Shown: one piece after another, positions 52,601 through 63,994 of the stretch | How the letters are laid out: each line of letters starts with the position of its first letter | Position numbering within the stretch: the stretch's first letter is position 1 | Position numbers and translations under genes: made by a program | Assembly (NCBI RefSeq): GCF_014905175.1 | Contig: NC_057789.1 | Span: 4,464,001-4,528,000, forward strand | DNA from: Aphidius gifuensis | Lineage: Eukaryota; Arthropoda; Insecta; Hymenoptera; Braconidae | Reading direction: 5' to 3' | Length of the DNA: 64,000 nucleotides | Notes under the pieces: model-generated | Database searches by the model: none | What the model was told of the DNA's origin: nothing | What the model saw: the letters and a program-made list of their open reading frames with translations, nothing else

Positions 52601-53348
52601 TTTTTTTGTTTCAATCAATAAAAAAAGTAGTCGTTTTGATGTCGCAACTATCAGTAAATACAGGTTAATAAAAAGTATTCAAAAAATAGTGTTCAATTAA
52701 CGGGATTACTTAAATACATAATTATATCAACAATAATTTTTTTAAAATATCATTTACATCATCATAAATTATAATAATAGTATTTTTTTTTTTATCCATT
52801 TTATTTTTCAAGGATATTTATTAAATATGTTTCAGTCCTTTAAAACAAGGACGATTAAAATAACTAGCTCACCCTATCGATTTCATAGTCGTCTGCAAGA
52901 AGGGCCTCTTCCTCATCGTTGCCGAGGTCATACTCTTCATCGCCAAGATCTTCATCCAACAATGTATCATCTCTGTAAATTCAAAAAAAAAAAACACACA
53001 CACAATTATGAGTAAGTTGTTATAGAAAGCCTAAATTTATAAATATATTTTAGATAACTAATTATAATATTTATAGACATAATTATTGATAAATTAAAAC
53101 AATAATATTATTATTAACTGACAGATGTTGATGGTAAAACACTGTACACTGCGTCATTGTCACAAAATATGTCAACTTAACCTCAAAATTTTATAATCAT
53201 GATTTCGCTTGTTATTGGAGTCTACCAATTAAACAATGTATCAAATAATTAATATTTTAATATTAACAATTGGGATAATTATAACTATGCGCTATATTTA
53301 ACATTAGAAATTATTAAAACAGGTAAAATTAACTTACTGGTCTGACAT
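46683..53348 (-). CDS. RBM33: RNA-binding protein 33
   Basis: Ten minus-strand exons: 53348-53338 (ATG TCA GAC CA), 52972-52873, 50903-50302, 50218-49320, 49245-49055, 48970-48797, 48717-48439, 48350-48197, 48115-48012 and 47354-46683 (stop 46683-46685). All phases fit, giving about 1061 residues. An acidic N-terminus (DDTLLDEDLGDEEYDL) is followed by an Asp/Asn/His-rich part, an RG-rich segment (RGRGGRGRG), a long Pro/Gln-rich region, the family word INPHFRGNV, a coiled MEEQKRLREKILQEKENRR, and a C-terminal RRM with FHKKYQKKMIDQSVIN. These match vertebrate RBM33, an m6A- and GC-rich-RNA binding nuclear protein that works with ALKBH5 and in mRNA export. The insect role is inferred. Intron 2 is about 2 kb. 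The donor at 48438 (GTTTAT) is weak. Confidence 0.9.
50904..52872 (-). other. Large second intron of RBM33
   Basis: About 2 kb between exon 2 and exon 3, rich in A/T runs. The 3' acceptor is a tandem CAGCAG (50901-50906 on the opposite strand), so two in-frame products differing by one Gln are possible. No other exon is seen. Some complex sequence occurs near 51170-51220 and 52620-52700. Confidence 0.5.
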
Positions 53349-53664
53349 GGTATTCACTTTAGGACAGTAACCGAAAATCGATTATTATCTATTATTATTA
53401 TTATTCTCTCTTCCAGGTGCATTGAGCATTCTCTCTCGCTCTCTCTCTCGCGGTCAAAGAGAATAATGTTTGCTGTTTGCTGTTTGATGACGTCAACTGG
53501 GTTAATGTTTTTGCCATTGACTATATTTTATACTATTTTTTTATCATAGGACACACACACATGGTGATATTTTTTATTAATTATTTATTTTTCAAAATGT
53601 TCATTTGATTGATATTGTTAAAATAATAATTATTAATTTCAGTTATAAATAGGTATATAATAAA
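53349..53664. promoter_or_regulatory. Bidirectional promoter between RBM33 and OSGEPL1
   Basis: The start codons are only 316 bases apart and face away from each other. The spacer holds a CT-rich tract (about 53406-53454, with TCTCTCTCGCTCTC, i.e. GAGA-type words on the other strand) and a perfect CRE palindrome TGACGTCA at 53488-53495, next to a repeated TGCTGTTTGC. A shared promoter for two housekeeping genes is the simplest reading. Confidence 0.6.
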
Positions 53665-55145
53665 ATGTTTAAAAAAATTAAAAATAATGAAAAATTATTT
53701 TTACAATTATTGTCAAATTTAAAAAATAATAAAAAATATAGTAATCATTGTAGACCAATAAAAATATTAGGAATTGAAACAAGTTGTGATGATACTGGTG
53801 TTGCAATTGTTGATGATACTGGAAAAATTATTGGCCAAGCACTTTGTTCACAACAAAAAATTCATACAAGGTAAAAATAATAAATGAATAACAATATGTT
53901 GATGTATATATAATTATGATTTTCATTATTGTTAAATAGAAATGGAGGTATTATTCCACCTGTAGCTCGTGATTTGCATTATGAAAATATAACAAAAGTT
54001 TGTGAAGATGCATTAAAATCAGCAAATTTAAAACTACGTGATATTGATGCAATTGCAACGACAGTTAAACCAGGTCTTCCATTGTCACTTGATGTTGGTA
54101 ATAAATTTGGTAAATATCTTTGTCAAATTGGTAATAAACCATACATTCCAATTCATCATATGGAAGCACATGCATTAACAGCAAGAATGGTTGAAAAGGT
54201 AAATTTTGTTCATCTGGTTTTTGTTTGTTAAATATTTGTAATTTTAGTTTTTTTTTTTTCCTGTTGTATAGGTTGAATTACCATTTCTTGTTTTACTAAT
54301 TTCTGGTGGACATTGTCTTCTTGCTCTTGTTAAAAAAATTGATGATTTTTATCTACTAGGAACGTCTCTTGATGATGCACCTGGTGAAGCATTTGACAAA
54401 GTAGCACGTAAATTAAAAATATTTAATTTACCACAATATAGAGATAAAAATGGTGGTGCTGTTATTGAACATGCAGCAAAATTTTCAAATGATCCATTAC
54501 AATTTGAATTTCCTGTACCAATGCCACATTATCGTGATTGTAATTTTAGTTTTTCTGGTATTAAAAATACAGTAAACACAATAATATGGAGACAAGAAAA
54601 AGAATTTGATATTTGTGGTGATGGTATTGTACCTGATTTATATAATATTTGTGCTGGTTTTCAATTATCAGTTGGAAAACATATTGGCCATAAAACAAAA
54701 AGAGCTATGAAATTTTTAGATCATTCAAATTTAATTCCTGATGATAGACGTACACTGGTAAGTTTATTGAATAAATTTATCATCATAAAAACCACAAAGC
54801 ATATTATTAAAATGCATATTTAAAAAAATTATAAATTAGGTTGTTTCTGGTGGTGTTGCTTGTAATGATTTTATTGCAAAATGTTTAAATGTCGTTTGTG
54901 AAGAAATGGATTATCGACTTGTTAGACCACCTCCACAGCTTTGTACTGATAATGGAATAATGATTGCATGGAATGGCATTGAAAGATGGCGAGAAAATTG
55001 TGGAGTAATTAGAGATCCAGACGAAATTGCTAAAGTTGATATTGAACATCGCTCACCTTTGGGCACTGATTGGATACCACTTGTCAAGGAAGCTGATATA
55101 CAATGCAGTACAATCAAAACAAAGCAGCTACTCTCTATTTTATAA
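53665..55145 (+). CDS. OSGEPL1: Mitochondrial tRNA N6-adenosine threonylcarbamoyltransferase
   Basis: Exons 53665-53870, 53940-54198, 54272-54757 and 54840-55145 join in phases 2, 0, 0, giving 418 residues (human about 414). The first 30 residues are basic ([10 protein letters not shown]), as for mitochondrial import. The TsaD/Kae1/Qri7 signature is complete: [21 protein letters not shown], the metal-binding [37 protein letters not shown] and VSGGVACND. The enzyme transfers the threonylcarbamoyl group to A37 of ANN-decoding mitochondrial tRNAs. The mitochondrial Qri7/OSGEPL1 branch is preferred over cytosolic OSGEP because of the leader and length. It shares a promoter region with RBM33 and converges on GTPBP10 with only 64 bases between the stop codons. 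Confidence 0.94.
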
Positions 55146-55209
55146 TGTAAGAATTTTATTTATTTATTTATGACAATATAAAATATATATACAACAAATT
55201 ATTATTAAT

Positions 55210-56613
55210 TTAAACTAAAGTTGGAGCAACTCTCGTATTATGACGTTTAATTTTTTCATATAAATCAGTTTCAATTTTAGTCATTGTAGTTCCTTGTTGT
55301 TTTTCAAATTCTTCTTCAGCTTGTTTGTCCAAATTAATTCTAATACGTTCTTTAATTTTATTAATTTCATCTGGATTATTTGATTTCAATGATGCAGTTA
55401 TTATTTCATTAAAATGTAGTGGCACATCTGGTCTCATTTCTTCTGGCATTTTATCTAAAATACTTGGTAAATCATGCAATGATGATTCAATTTCTTTGAA
55501 TTTTTTATCAGCATCTGGTGTATCCATTTTATTGATGATAAGAATTGAATGCATATTTAATAAATCTGGTTTATATAATTCTAACTCTTTGTTTAGTAAT
55601 ACAACTGTTTCTAGACAATTTCTAAAACTATGTCTAACTGATAAACGAAAGCCTTGAATATCAACAACAAATACCAACAGTTTTGTTCTGTCAAGATGTT
55701 TTAAAAATTTATGACCCATTCCAATATTAATATGTGCACCTTCAATTAAACCTGGTAAATCAGCAATTGTTATTTGTCGTAAATCATCATAAGTAACAGT
55801 GCCAAGATGTGGTTTAACTGTTGTAACTAAAAATTTAAAAAGCAAACAATTAATATTTCAAATTTATCAATCGAAAAAATTTACTTACAAGGATAATCAG
55901 CAACTTTTGGTTTAGCATTTGAAAATGTTTTTAACATTGTACTTTTACCAGCATTTGGAAAACCAACAAGTGCAACATCAGCAATTAATTTAAGATCCAA
56001 TACAATTTTACGATGTTGTCCTTTTTGTCCACTAAAACCAGTTGTCTCACAGCCACCAATACCACCTGAGGCAACTAAAAGTTTTGAATTGTCTTGGTCA
56101 ACTTCACCTGTTGGATAAAAAAATTCAATTATTGTAATATTACATCATGATTAATTGTTTTTTTTGTTTATTACCAATGACAGCATTGTTGGCATCATAA
56201 ACAGTAACACCTCGAGGCACTGGAATTTCTAAATCTTTGCCTGGTGCTCCAATGAGTCCTCTTGCTAAACTATTACCTCCATTTTCACCACTAATTTTTT
56301 TATCTTTATATTTTTTTAATCCAATTAAAGACGCACCCTCTGTTCCAACAACATAAATATTACCACCACGACCACCAATACCTCCATATTTTGGTAATCC
56401 ACAACCTCCTGTTCCTGCTTTTACTTGTAAAGTAAATGAATCAAGAAATCCTCTTCGAAGATATTTTCTTGGTGCCTTCTAAAATCCAAAACAAAATAAT
56501 ATTAATAATTATTATTATTGTTGTCATGTCATTTAATTATTATTTTTAATTTATTTATTTACTTGTTTTATTTCTTTTGCGGCATAACCTAAAAAACGTG
56601 TTAAAAACACCAT
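55210..56613 (-). CDS. GTPBP10: Obg-type GTPase GTPBP10
   Basis: Exons 56613-56563 (MVFLTRFLGYAAKEIKQ), 56478-56175, 56107-55889 and 55826-55210 join in phases 0, 1, 1, giving 396 residues (human 387). An Obg domain rich in Gly (GGRGGNIY, GPENGG-like ENGGNS) is followed by the GTPase domain. G1 is GFPNAGKST, the Thr of G2 is in FTTVKPH, G3 is DLPGLIEGAH, G4 is NKMD and G5-like is ITASLK. GTPBP10 assists assembly of the large mitochondrial ribosomal subunit. A nucleolar role is also reported for the human protein. The short hydrophobic and basic first exon is compatible with mitochondrial import. Confidence 0.93.
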
Positions 56614-57410
56614 TTTAATTACAACTTTTCGGCGATATTGTCAGCTGATAATTTATTAATTAAACATATAAATTCATAATTTCATTAATCTTTATATTTA
56701 GACACTCAAATTCATGCAATTAAATATTAATAAATAATAATAGTTGTGTTATCAAAAGACATGTTTTTTTGGGCCTTGAAATCAGTCATATTGTTTTTAT
56801 TATTGTTATTATTATTATTGGCTAGAAAAGCGGGAAAAAATGGCTGAAATTCAAATTCATTTATTGTATTTGAAAAAAAAAAAAAAAAGTATGAAATTAA
56901 TTTGACCTAAAAGATCATTTGTTATAAGTATGTAGTGGTATTTAAAAAAAATTCCACATCAATGAATTGCGTTTCTCAAGTCACGAACATAATTATTTAA
57001 ACATGAATATTTACACATACATAAAAAATTAAAAATAAGTTGAAAGTCACGTGTTTATTGGCGCCGTTTTAATATTTATTTACTAAATATATTGTTTTTT
57101 TTTTTGTCTACAGTTAAATATTAATTTACAAATGCCAAATAAATGAAAAATATTTTTTTCAATATTTCTATTAGCTCTAAAATTAAATTATCTTTTATCA
57201 ATTTAATACATAAGAATGACGCAACTTTGAAAATATAAAAATAAAAAAAAATTCACAAATTTTTATTTATGGAAATGGTCCAATTTACGTCATGCCATGC
57301 TTGTCAATACCAAAACGAAATAATATAATGAAAAAAAAATATTTTAAATAATCAATTGTTGTATGTATTTTAAATTTCATTTTATTTTTATTTTTTTTCC
57401 AGAAGCAGCA
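56614..57410. other. Upstream region of GTPBP10
   Basis: AT-rich, with a short GC-richer part at 56765-56850 and GCGCC at about 57061. This is the probable GTPBP10 promoter. An acceptor-like TTTTCCAG ends at 57402, just before the possible small gene. Confidence 0.4.
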
Positions 57411-57709
57411 ATGGAAAAAAAATTACTTGGAAAGAAGAAAAATCATTGTGAGGATAATTTTAATTTTCAAGTTAATAAAAATTAATTAATACTAAAAAAA
57501 ATTATAATGAATTATTGATTTATTATAAAAATAATTATATAAATATATATATTTATTTTTATTTGATATTTATTTTAAATTTTCAGGCAAATTGTTCTTG
57601 GAAAAATCATTGTGACATACGGGTGAAATCAATTGTTGTTTGTGATCAATTGAAGCTGCACTTTAACATCATGGATTATATAAAAATAAGAGAAAAAAAT
57701 AATAAATAA
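57411..57709 (+). CDS. Possible small two-exon protein, unrecognised
   Basis: An ATG at 57411 opens 20 codons (MEKKLLGKKKNHCEDN...) ending before a weak donor GTTAAT at 57471. An acceptor TTTTCAG ends at 57586 and the next exon continues in the same frame for 40 codons to the stop at 57707-57709. The product would be 60 residues, basic, with five Cys. Both exons contain the word KNHC. Since TTTTCCAG precedes 57403, the true gene could begin further left. No family is recognised. It may instead be the 5' UTR of the downstream gene or chance. Confidence 0.3.
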
Positions 57710-58968
57710 ATAAAAAACGTATGTACACGTGTATGTAATATGTTATATCGATGAAACGATAAAGAAACGGAGGCTCGTCATGACGTCGTGACGATGACTA
57801 TGTAGTCATAGTTGTGTTAAAATTAAATCCTAGGGATTCAAATGTATGTGTGTGTTGTTGCCCCGATAGTTTTTGATCGTTGGATGTAGGCATCAGGCCA
57901 CACGATTTAAACTACATCTTGGTTTACTTTTGTACGTCTTTTGCCGACGGTGACGGCGTCCTCTGTCACAGTCTCAAGAGCATATCAAATTGGTGCAGTG
58001 TTAACTTCAGTTATCTATTTTACTTTTTTTTTTTTCCAATTTTTTTTTTTGCGGTATTTTTGTTTATTATTTTTCATTGCTCTTGGTCTAGTTATATTTA
58101 AATATAAAAAAACAATTTAAAGAAACAAAATTGCTTGAAAGTTATTCGCTAGAGTCATTTTATTTTTGGAAAATTTACTATTATTTTAAGACGAGAAATT
58201 AAACACCTAAAATTAACAGAATTTATCTCGTAACTCAACGAGATATATTCTCTATTTATTTTGTTTTATTAATTTATATTTTTACGAGGTAATAAAATAG
58301 TACAATTGTCTATATAATTACACTCATTAATAATATTATTTATAATTATTTTATTATTTTTATTTTTTCACACAAAAAATATATTTTTAAATTTGCCATT
58401 ATTATCATTTTTTGATATATATTTTTTTGACATTCAACTTTGTTATTCTCAGAGAAAAAAAAATAAAATAAAAAGAATTGCAAATAGATATAGTAAATGA
58501 CGCTAATTTTAACGTTTGCAAATGTCTTGATGCGTAATACGGGTGACTTAATATAAAAAAAATAATATTAAAAAAATAAAAAAATAAAATAGTTTAAAAA
58601 AAAATAATCAGGTCAGTAGATTTGACTTGTTTTATTGATTTTATAAATTAATATTAATTTTTTATATTAATATACAAATCACATAACAAATGAAAATAAA
58701 AAATTTAAATTATATCTTTTTAATTCACGACATTGAATCAAGATTTATTTCGCAAAATATTAGGGACCACGTGATGAAAATCATTACAAAATCAAAACGT
58801 CACTAGAAATTTTTTCACATCATTATTATGCACTTTTGTGTTGACTATTAATTTAAAAAAAAAAAATGCAAAAAATTAAACAATAATATCAAGATAATGT
58901 TTGTCAAGTGAGATAATTTTTTCAACTTTTTTTTTCCAGTTAATTGATCGAGATCGAAGGTGTTGTCA
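57710..58968. promoter_or_regulatory. Upstream region of the right-hand gene
   Basis: A GC-richer block at 57730-58010 holds a near-palindrome around CATGACGTCGTG (57779-57790), a hairpin ACTATG-TAGT-CATAGT just after it, and initiator-like words near 57965-58010. It is a likely promoter and 5' UTR for the gene whose coding starts at 58969. The remainder to 58939 is A/T-rich intron-like sequence, ending in TTTTTCCAG. Confidence 0.4.
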
Positions 58969-61900
58969 ATGACTCATTCGTCGGGAAGGAACCAAAGTAA
59001 GTATTATTTAATAATCGTTATTATCTTGGGCGTTTAGTCAAGGTTGAAAAAAAACTATTGTAAAAAAGTTTTAAAAAAAAATTAAATACTGTTTTTTATT
59101 ATTTATAAATCAACAAGTTCAAAAGTATATATTTTTTTTGTATCAAATATAATTTTGTTTAATCAATGAATTTTTTTGTTAAAAAAAAAAAAAATGATTA
59201 AATACATTTTTGATGTATAAAAAGAAGATGCCATTGGCCTTGACATCTTGCTAAAATAGTTGACAGAAAAAGTGTTTCTTTGGTCAATTAACTAGAGTCT
59301 AAATTATTATTGTTATTATTTTTAATAACTAGCAATTTAAATTTAATATTACGTGAAAAATATTTCAATTAAATTGTACATTATAAGTCAAAGAATTTAT
59401 TTATTTGAAAAACAAATTGTGATTTTCTAATTTAAATTATTTATCAAATTTAGTTAGTTTTCAACTAGTCACCATGGATCGTGATGACGATGATTTTGGT
59501 GAAGGTTTTATTGCTGAATCTCATCCATTAAGACCAACTCAATTATCAGTACCAGGTGGTAGAGATGAATCAAGAGCACCAAGTATAAGCAGCAGTGTCA
59601 GTGATCTTGATGCTCCAATATATGCTCGTGAAACAGCTGTACCATTGTCATCCAGTAAGGTAAACTCAATAATATTTTTATAAATTATTATTATTCCTCA
59701 TTCAAAGTAGAAAGAAAAAAACATAATTTCTATCAATTTGCATGTTCAACTTGGTTAAAAATGTCGTCATCTTGACAGAAATTTGCGCGCGTGATTAGAC
59801 TCACGAGATGAAAGGTGTGGTTGTTTTATTTTCGGCTTGGTATGATACTGATGCAACCTTGAGCACATGCACTCTTTAACAAACAATAAATTAAAGAAAT
59901 AAATTCTTTATAAATTAATATATATTTTGCCAACTATCTGAGTCATTTTAATAAACAATTTAAAATATTTTTCAATAGAAATATAATTAAATTCTTCAAT
60001 GTGCTATATGGAAAAGAGGAAAAAAAGAGAGCCAATCAATTTTTATAGACTCAATAATATAAAATATTAAAATATAATAAAATTATAGTTTAATAATAAA
60101 AATATCAACAAATATTTTTCACATTATTATTAAACCACAATATTATTATTAAACGAATTGTTGATTTGATACTGAAAGAGTTCACTTGATTAGTTACGTT
60201 CAATAAATTTATACTATGCAAAATGCATTTTTATTTTTTTATTACGCAATGAGAGTATGTCAAGCATATTAATGTGTAAATTTTTTTTATTCATAAACAA
60301 TTATCAATGATTCAAAAGATCAATAAAAGATATAAATGTAAAATGTCAATTATAATTTGTCAATAAGAAAATTTATATATTATTTTTTGTTTTTTAAATA
60401 TATTCAAAGTCAAGGTGATTTTAATTTTTATAAATTTATGTTTTTATCAATACAATGAGGTAGTTTTTTTTTATTTTTTTTTATTTTTGTATGACGCAAG
60501 TTACGACCAGATGATCACCATTGACCCCCAGATATTTTTTTTTTTTTTTGTACTCGATTAATAATCAATTTTAATAATTCCTCAATAAAAAAAAAACTTA
60601 ATAATATTTACATATGGATTTTTAAAAAATTTAAATCAATGAAAAATAAATAATAAAATTTATCAAATATTTATAAAAACATATTTCAAAATATATAAAC
60701 AAATTGTGTAAAAATACACATATAAATATTTGTATAAAAAAATTGATTGATACAATTGTTTTGGCAAAAAAATATGATGCAATTAATTCATTTGATTTTT
60801 AAATATTATTTATTTAAAAGTGACATGATTATTTGTTGGTTTTAATGATATTATTAATTAAAAAAAAAAAAATCAAATAATCTATTTTAGAAAGAATGAT
60901 ATTTTATGATTTTTATTAGTCACGGTTCTCATATAGAGTTCATAGAACTTTGGAAAAATATTTTGCGAAAGCCGCGCAGAATATTGCGTCAGTTGGATTT
61001 GCAATATTCTACGTGACTTTCAACAGGTACCTTCAAAATTCCCAGTCGAGACTGAGGGCAAAAAAATCTTATGTATTTATTATTACAATACACTTGATTT
61101 TTTTTATTTTCTATCATCTTATTTCATGCTTTGTTTGAGTTACGTCACTCCACCGGTCAAGGGGTGGATGAGCTATCCTGTTATCGACTAAACTTCTGAT
61201 TGGTCGATATAAAGGGCGTGCACAAATGTCGGGGGGCTCGTCATTCATGTAAACACATTGCGTATTAAATCATAATATATTAATTAAATCTTGAAAATTA
61301 TAAACACGATGGATATGCAAGTTTTGAAATTCACAATCGTTTTACAAAAAAAAAAAAACCACATGAAGTATATATCTCACTCTTTCCGCTTCATTGGAAA
61401 CTAGACGATAACAATAAATATCGTGCAATGACATTATTTTTCTCTATTATCGTCGAGTAAAAAAAAAAAATTATCTCATTTTTTTTTAACATGTCATTGA
61501 CTGTATTTTCATTATTATAATTAATTTTTTTTTATAATAATTTTATTCATTTTACGCTTGAAAGTATTTTAATTCAACAAAAAAATTGTTAAATTTTATT
61601 TTATTAAAAAATTGATTTGTATATTTTATTTTATTTATAATATATTGATTTAAATGTATAGGCGAAAATTTCGATAAATGAAATTATTGATTTCTTATTT
61701 AAAAAAAAAAAAATTTATATTATTTATTTATTTATTATTATTGGATTTTATTTGTTTCTATTTGATTGTTTATTTAAATAAAGAATAACATTTTTTCGAA
61801 TGATGAAATATGAAAATTAAATTTAAACATGCGGCATTTTTTTTTTTTTTTCTTTTGAGGGGTAGAAAAAATCAACGAGGGGTTGCGCTTGCGCTTTAAT

Positions 61901-63994
61901 TTTGATGAAGGGAGAGTTTTATACGGTTGCTCGGGTTGCTCGTGTTTAGGGGATGCTCAGGGGATAGTATTATAAAGCATTCGGCAATCGAATTTGTTCG
62001 TTTCAGAATAAAAAATTTCGCTGATGCCGTAGGTCAACTGAAGGTTAGTACATACGTTGTTGTGCTACGTTAAAAAATATTTAACTAAACATTAAAAATA
62101 ATCCACCATATTCAATTACTAGAACTAAAAAAGTTTATTATTTAAATTTATAAATATTATTAAATAATCTACAATAAAATAACCTCAAAAAAAAAAAACA
62201 ACAATTTTAGTTTAATAATAATTTTAATCAATATATATTCCATGCAAAAAACTATTTATATTTATATTGATGAATAATATTTTTATTTTTCAACAAACAA
62301 TATTGTCTTTGTTAATTTAAATTATTATTTTGAAATTGACAAAAATATACGACAGTGTTACATAATAGTTACTACTTGTTATTTGTTATACTATGTTAAT
62401 GAAAAAAATAAAAATAACAAATAAAAATTAGTGTCAGTAATGTGAAACTGAGGTAATAAAAATTAGAGTGAAAAAAGAAAATCATGTGTGTATGATCATT
62501 TAATGAATGACATGAAAATATAAAAATAGAGAAAATAAAAATAAAAGTGATGAATGATTGAATATTATTTTCTCAAAATTATTATGGCTCAAATCGATTT
62601 CATTAATCAGAAAATTTAATTGAATGGAAAATTGTTATAATCATGCACGTGCTTTTAAATGATAAAGTTAATTTTTCGATAGTGGCATTTAAATTTATTT
62701 ATAAAATTTGAAAAAACAAATTAACAATCAATTGTCATAATAATTTATTGATCATTTTGATCAATTTTTTTAAAAACATTTTTCGTTATCTTATTATTTC
62801 ATCGTCACCTTGACCTTGAGTTCAGGAAAAAAAAAAAAAAAAATTTAATTAATTGAAATTATGCATTAGTTTAATAGTATTCGGATTATTTTTTTTTTAC
62901 TATAAAAAAAAATCGAGTATATGAATTTTATTTAAGAACGTTTTTATAATTAAAAAAAATAATAATAATTAGTTTTTGTTATTAATTTATTATCAGTTAT
63001 ATTATTCAGTTTGACCTGATTAAAAAATTATCATTTTATAATTTTTTTTCCTTAATCCTTCTTTTTTATTCTCATTCATATATTTATTATTTTGTTAATT
63101 TATTCCCGGCTGAATTGAATTTTCTTTTTATCGATATTTGAATTAACAAAAAAAAAAAAAAAAAAAAAAGAAAGAATTATAAGTTATAGGAGAGATATGT
63201 CTTGGATTGATCATAAAGTATTTAATGACCTTTGATTGTTTGACCTTTAATGTTGGAAATTGGAGGACAAAGTTGATAAAGAATCAGCAAATTTTTTTCA
63301 TTTAAAAAATTTTGATCATTCACTCTTAAATGAGTTTATAATTTTTTTTTTTTATCAACTATTTTGTTGAATAAAATAATGAATACAAATTAACTGCTCA
63401 ACTAAATAACAGCTGTTGAAAAATTGATTTCTTCAAGCATGACTTTAATATCTTTTTTCGCAAAAATTTGTTTTTATTTATTTATTAATTTTCATATCAA
63501 AAGAAATATATGAGATTTAAATACCTGATCAGGTAGCTGTGATTAAATCCATACGTAAACAATAAATTAAATAAAAAAAAAATAATCAAGATAAATTTTT
63601 AGCAACGAATATTTTTAATATCTTATCAGAAATTCTCTGCAAATATTTGGAAAGTTTTTCGATGGACATATGATGATAGAACGAAAATGTCAGTAGATAA
63701 ATATATTTTAACGAAATGACATTTTTATTAAACTCAAATACAAAATATAATCAAATTATCAATAACGATATCAATGCTATAAAATAAATCATAAACTCAT
63801 AATTTATTTTTTTTTGTTGTTTCACATTCAAGCTGCTTCATCATGGAAATTTCAAAGGTAAAATTAATATTTATTAATTAACAATTTCATTTTATAAAAT
63901 TGCATTACTAACAAATTAATATTTTTTAAATCAGTCGAAAGAAGAAATTCAAGATCAACCATCTACACCAACAGCACTGGCTCCATCATCAAAG
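58969..63994 (+). CDS. Unrecognised gene, 5' part only, alternative N-termini
   Basis: Form 1: exon 58940-58996 (ATG at 58969, MTHSSGRNQ) joins exon 59469-59659 in frame (ITMDRDDDDFGEGF...SSSK), ending in phase 0. Form 2: a separate first coding exon at 63833-63857 (ATG at 63843, MEISK), also ending in phase 0. Either can join the exon 63935-63994 (SKEEIQDQPSTPTALAPSSK), which ends at donor GTAAGC at the window edge. The visible N-terminus is acidic, then Ser/Pro/Arg-rich and without helices, as in the cytoplasmic head of many membrane or signalling proteins. I do not recognise the family. The ATG inside the second exon (59474) has a better context (CACCATGG) and may be the main start of form 1. 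Confidence 0.5.
60978..61010. repeat. Inverted repeat, 10-bp perfect stem with 13-base loop
   Basis: AGAATATTGC (60978-60987) is followed after 13 bases by GCAATATTCT (61001-61010). Flanking CG pairs extend the symmetry with one mismatch. It lies in a less AT-rich stretch about 130-160 bases upstream of the first internal promoter block, so it may be a dyad binding site or an RNA hairpin. Confidence 0.5.
61140..61260 (+). promoter_or_regulatory. Internal TATA promoter 1 of the right-hand gene
   Basis: The block is GC-richer than its surroundings. It holds a CRE-like TTACGTCA at 61140-61147, an inverted CCAAT box (ATTGG, 61199-61203), TATAAA at 61208-61213 and an initiator-like TCATTC about 30 bases later (around 61240). 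I could not find the donor of the exon it would start. Confidence 0.55.
61860..62043 (+). promoter_or_regulatory. Internal TATA promoter 2 and untranslated first exon
   Basis: The block is GC-richer, with two GGTTGC/GTTGCTCG repeats (about 61925-61945), TATAAA at 61971-61976 and a probable start near 62000. A good donor, CTGAAG|GTTAGT, follows position 62043. The short exon contains no useful ATG frame, so it would serve as the 5' UTR exon joined to the MEISK exon at 63833. Confidence 0.55.

Larger units (their letters stand above)
59660..63832 (+). other. Long intron with internal promoters in the right-hand gene
   Basis: About 4.2 kb of A/T-rich sequence separates the exon ending at 59659 from the MEISK exon. 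It contains two promoter-like blocks, listed separately (61140-61260 and 61860-62043), a hairpin at 60978-61010, and complex sequence at 60930-61060. An open frame at 60950-61138 lacks an ATG start and any homology, so it is not called a gene. Confidence 0.45.

Noticed and set aside
60950..61138. 62-codon plus-strand open frame
   Set aside because: It begins with TTG, has no homology and ends in a Phe/Ile run. The region looks regulatory.
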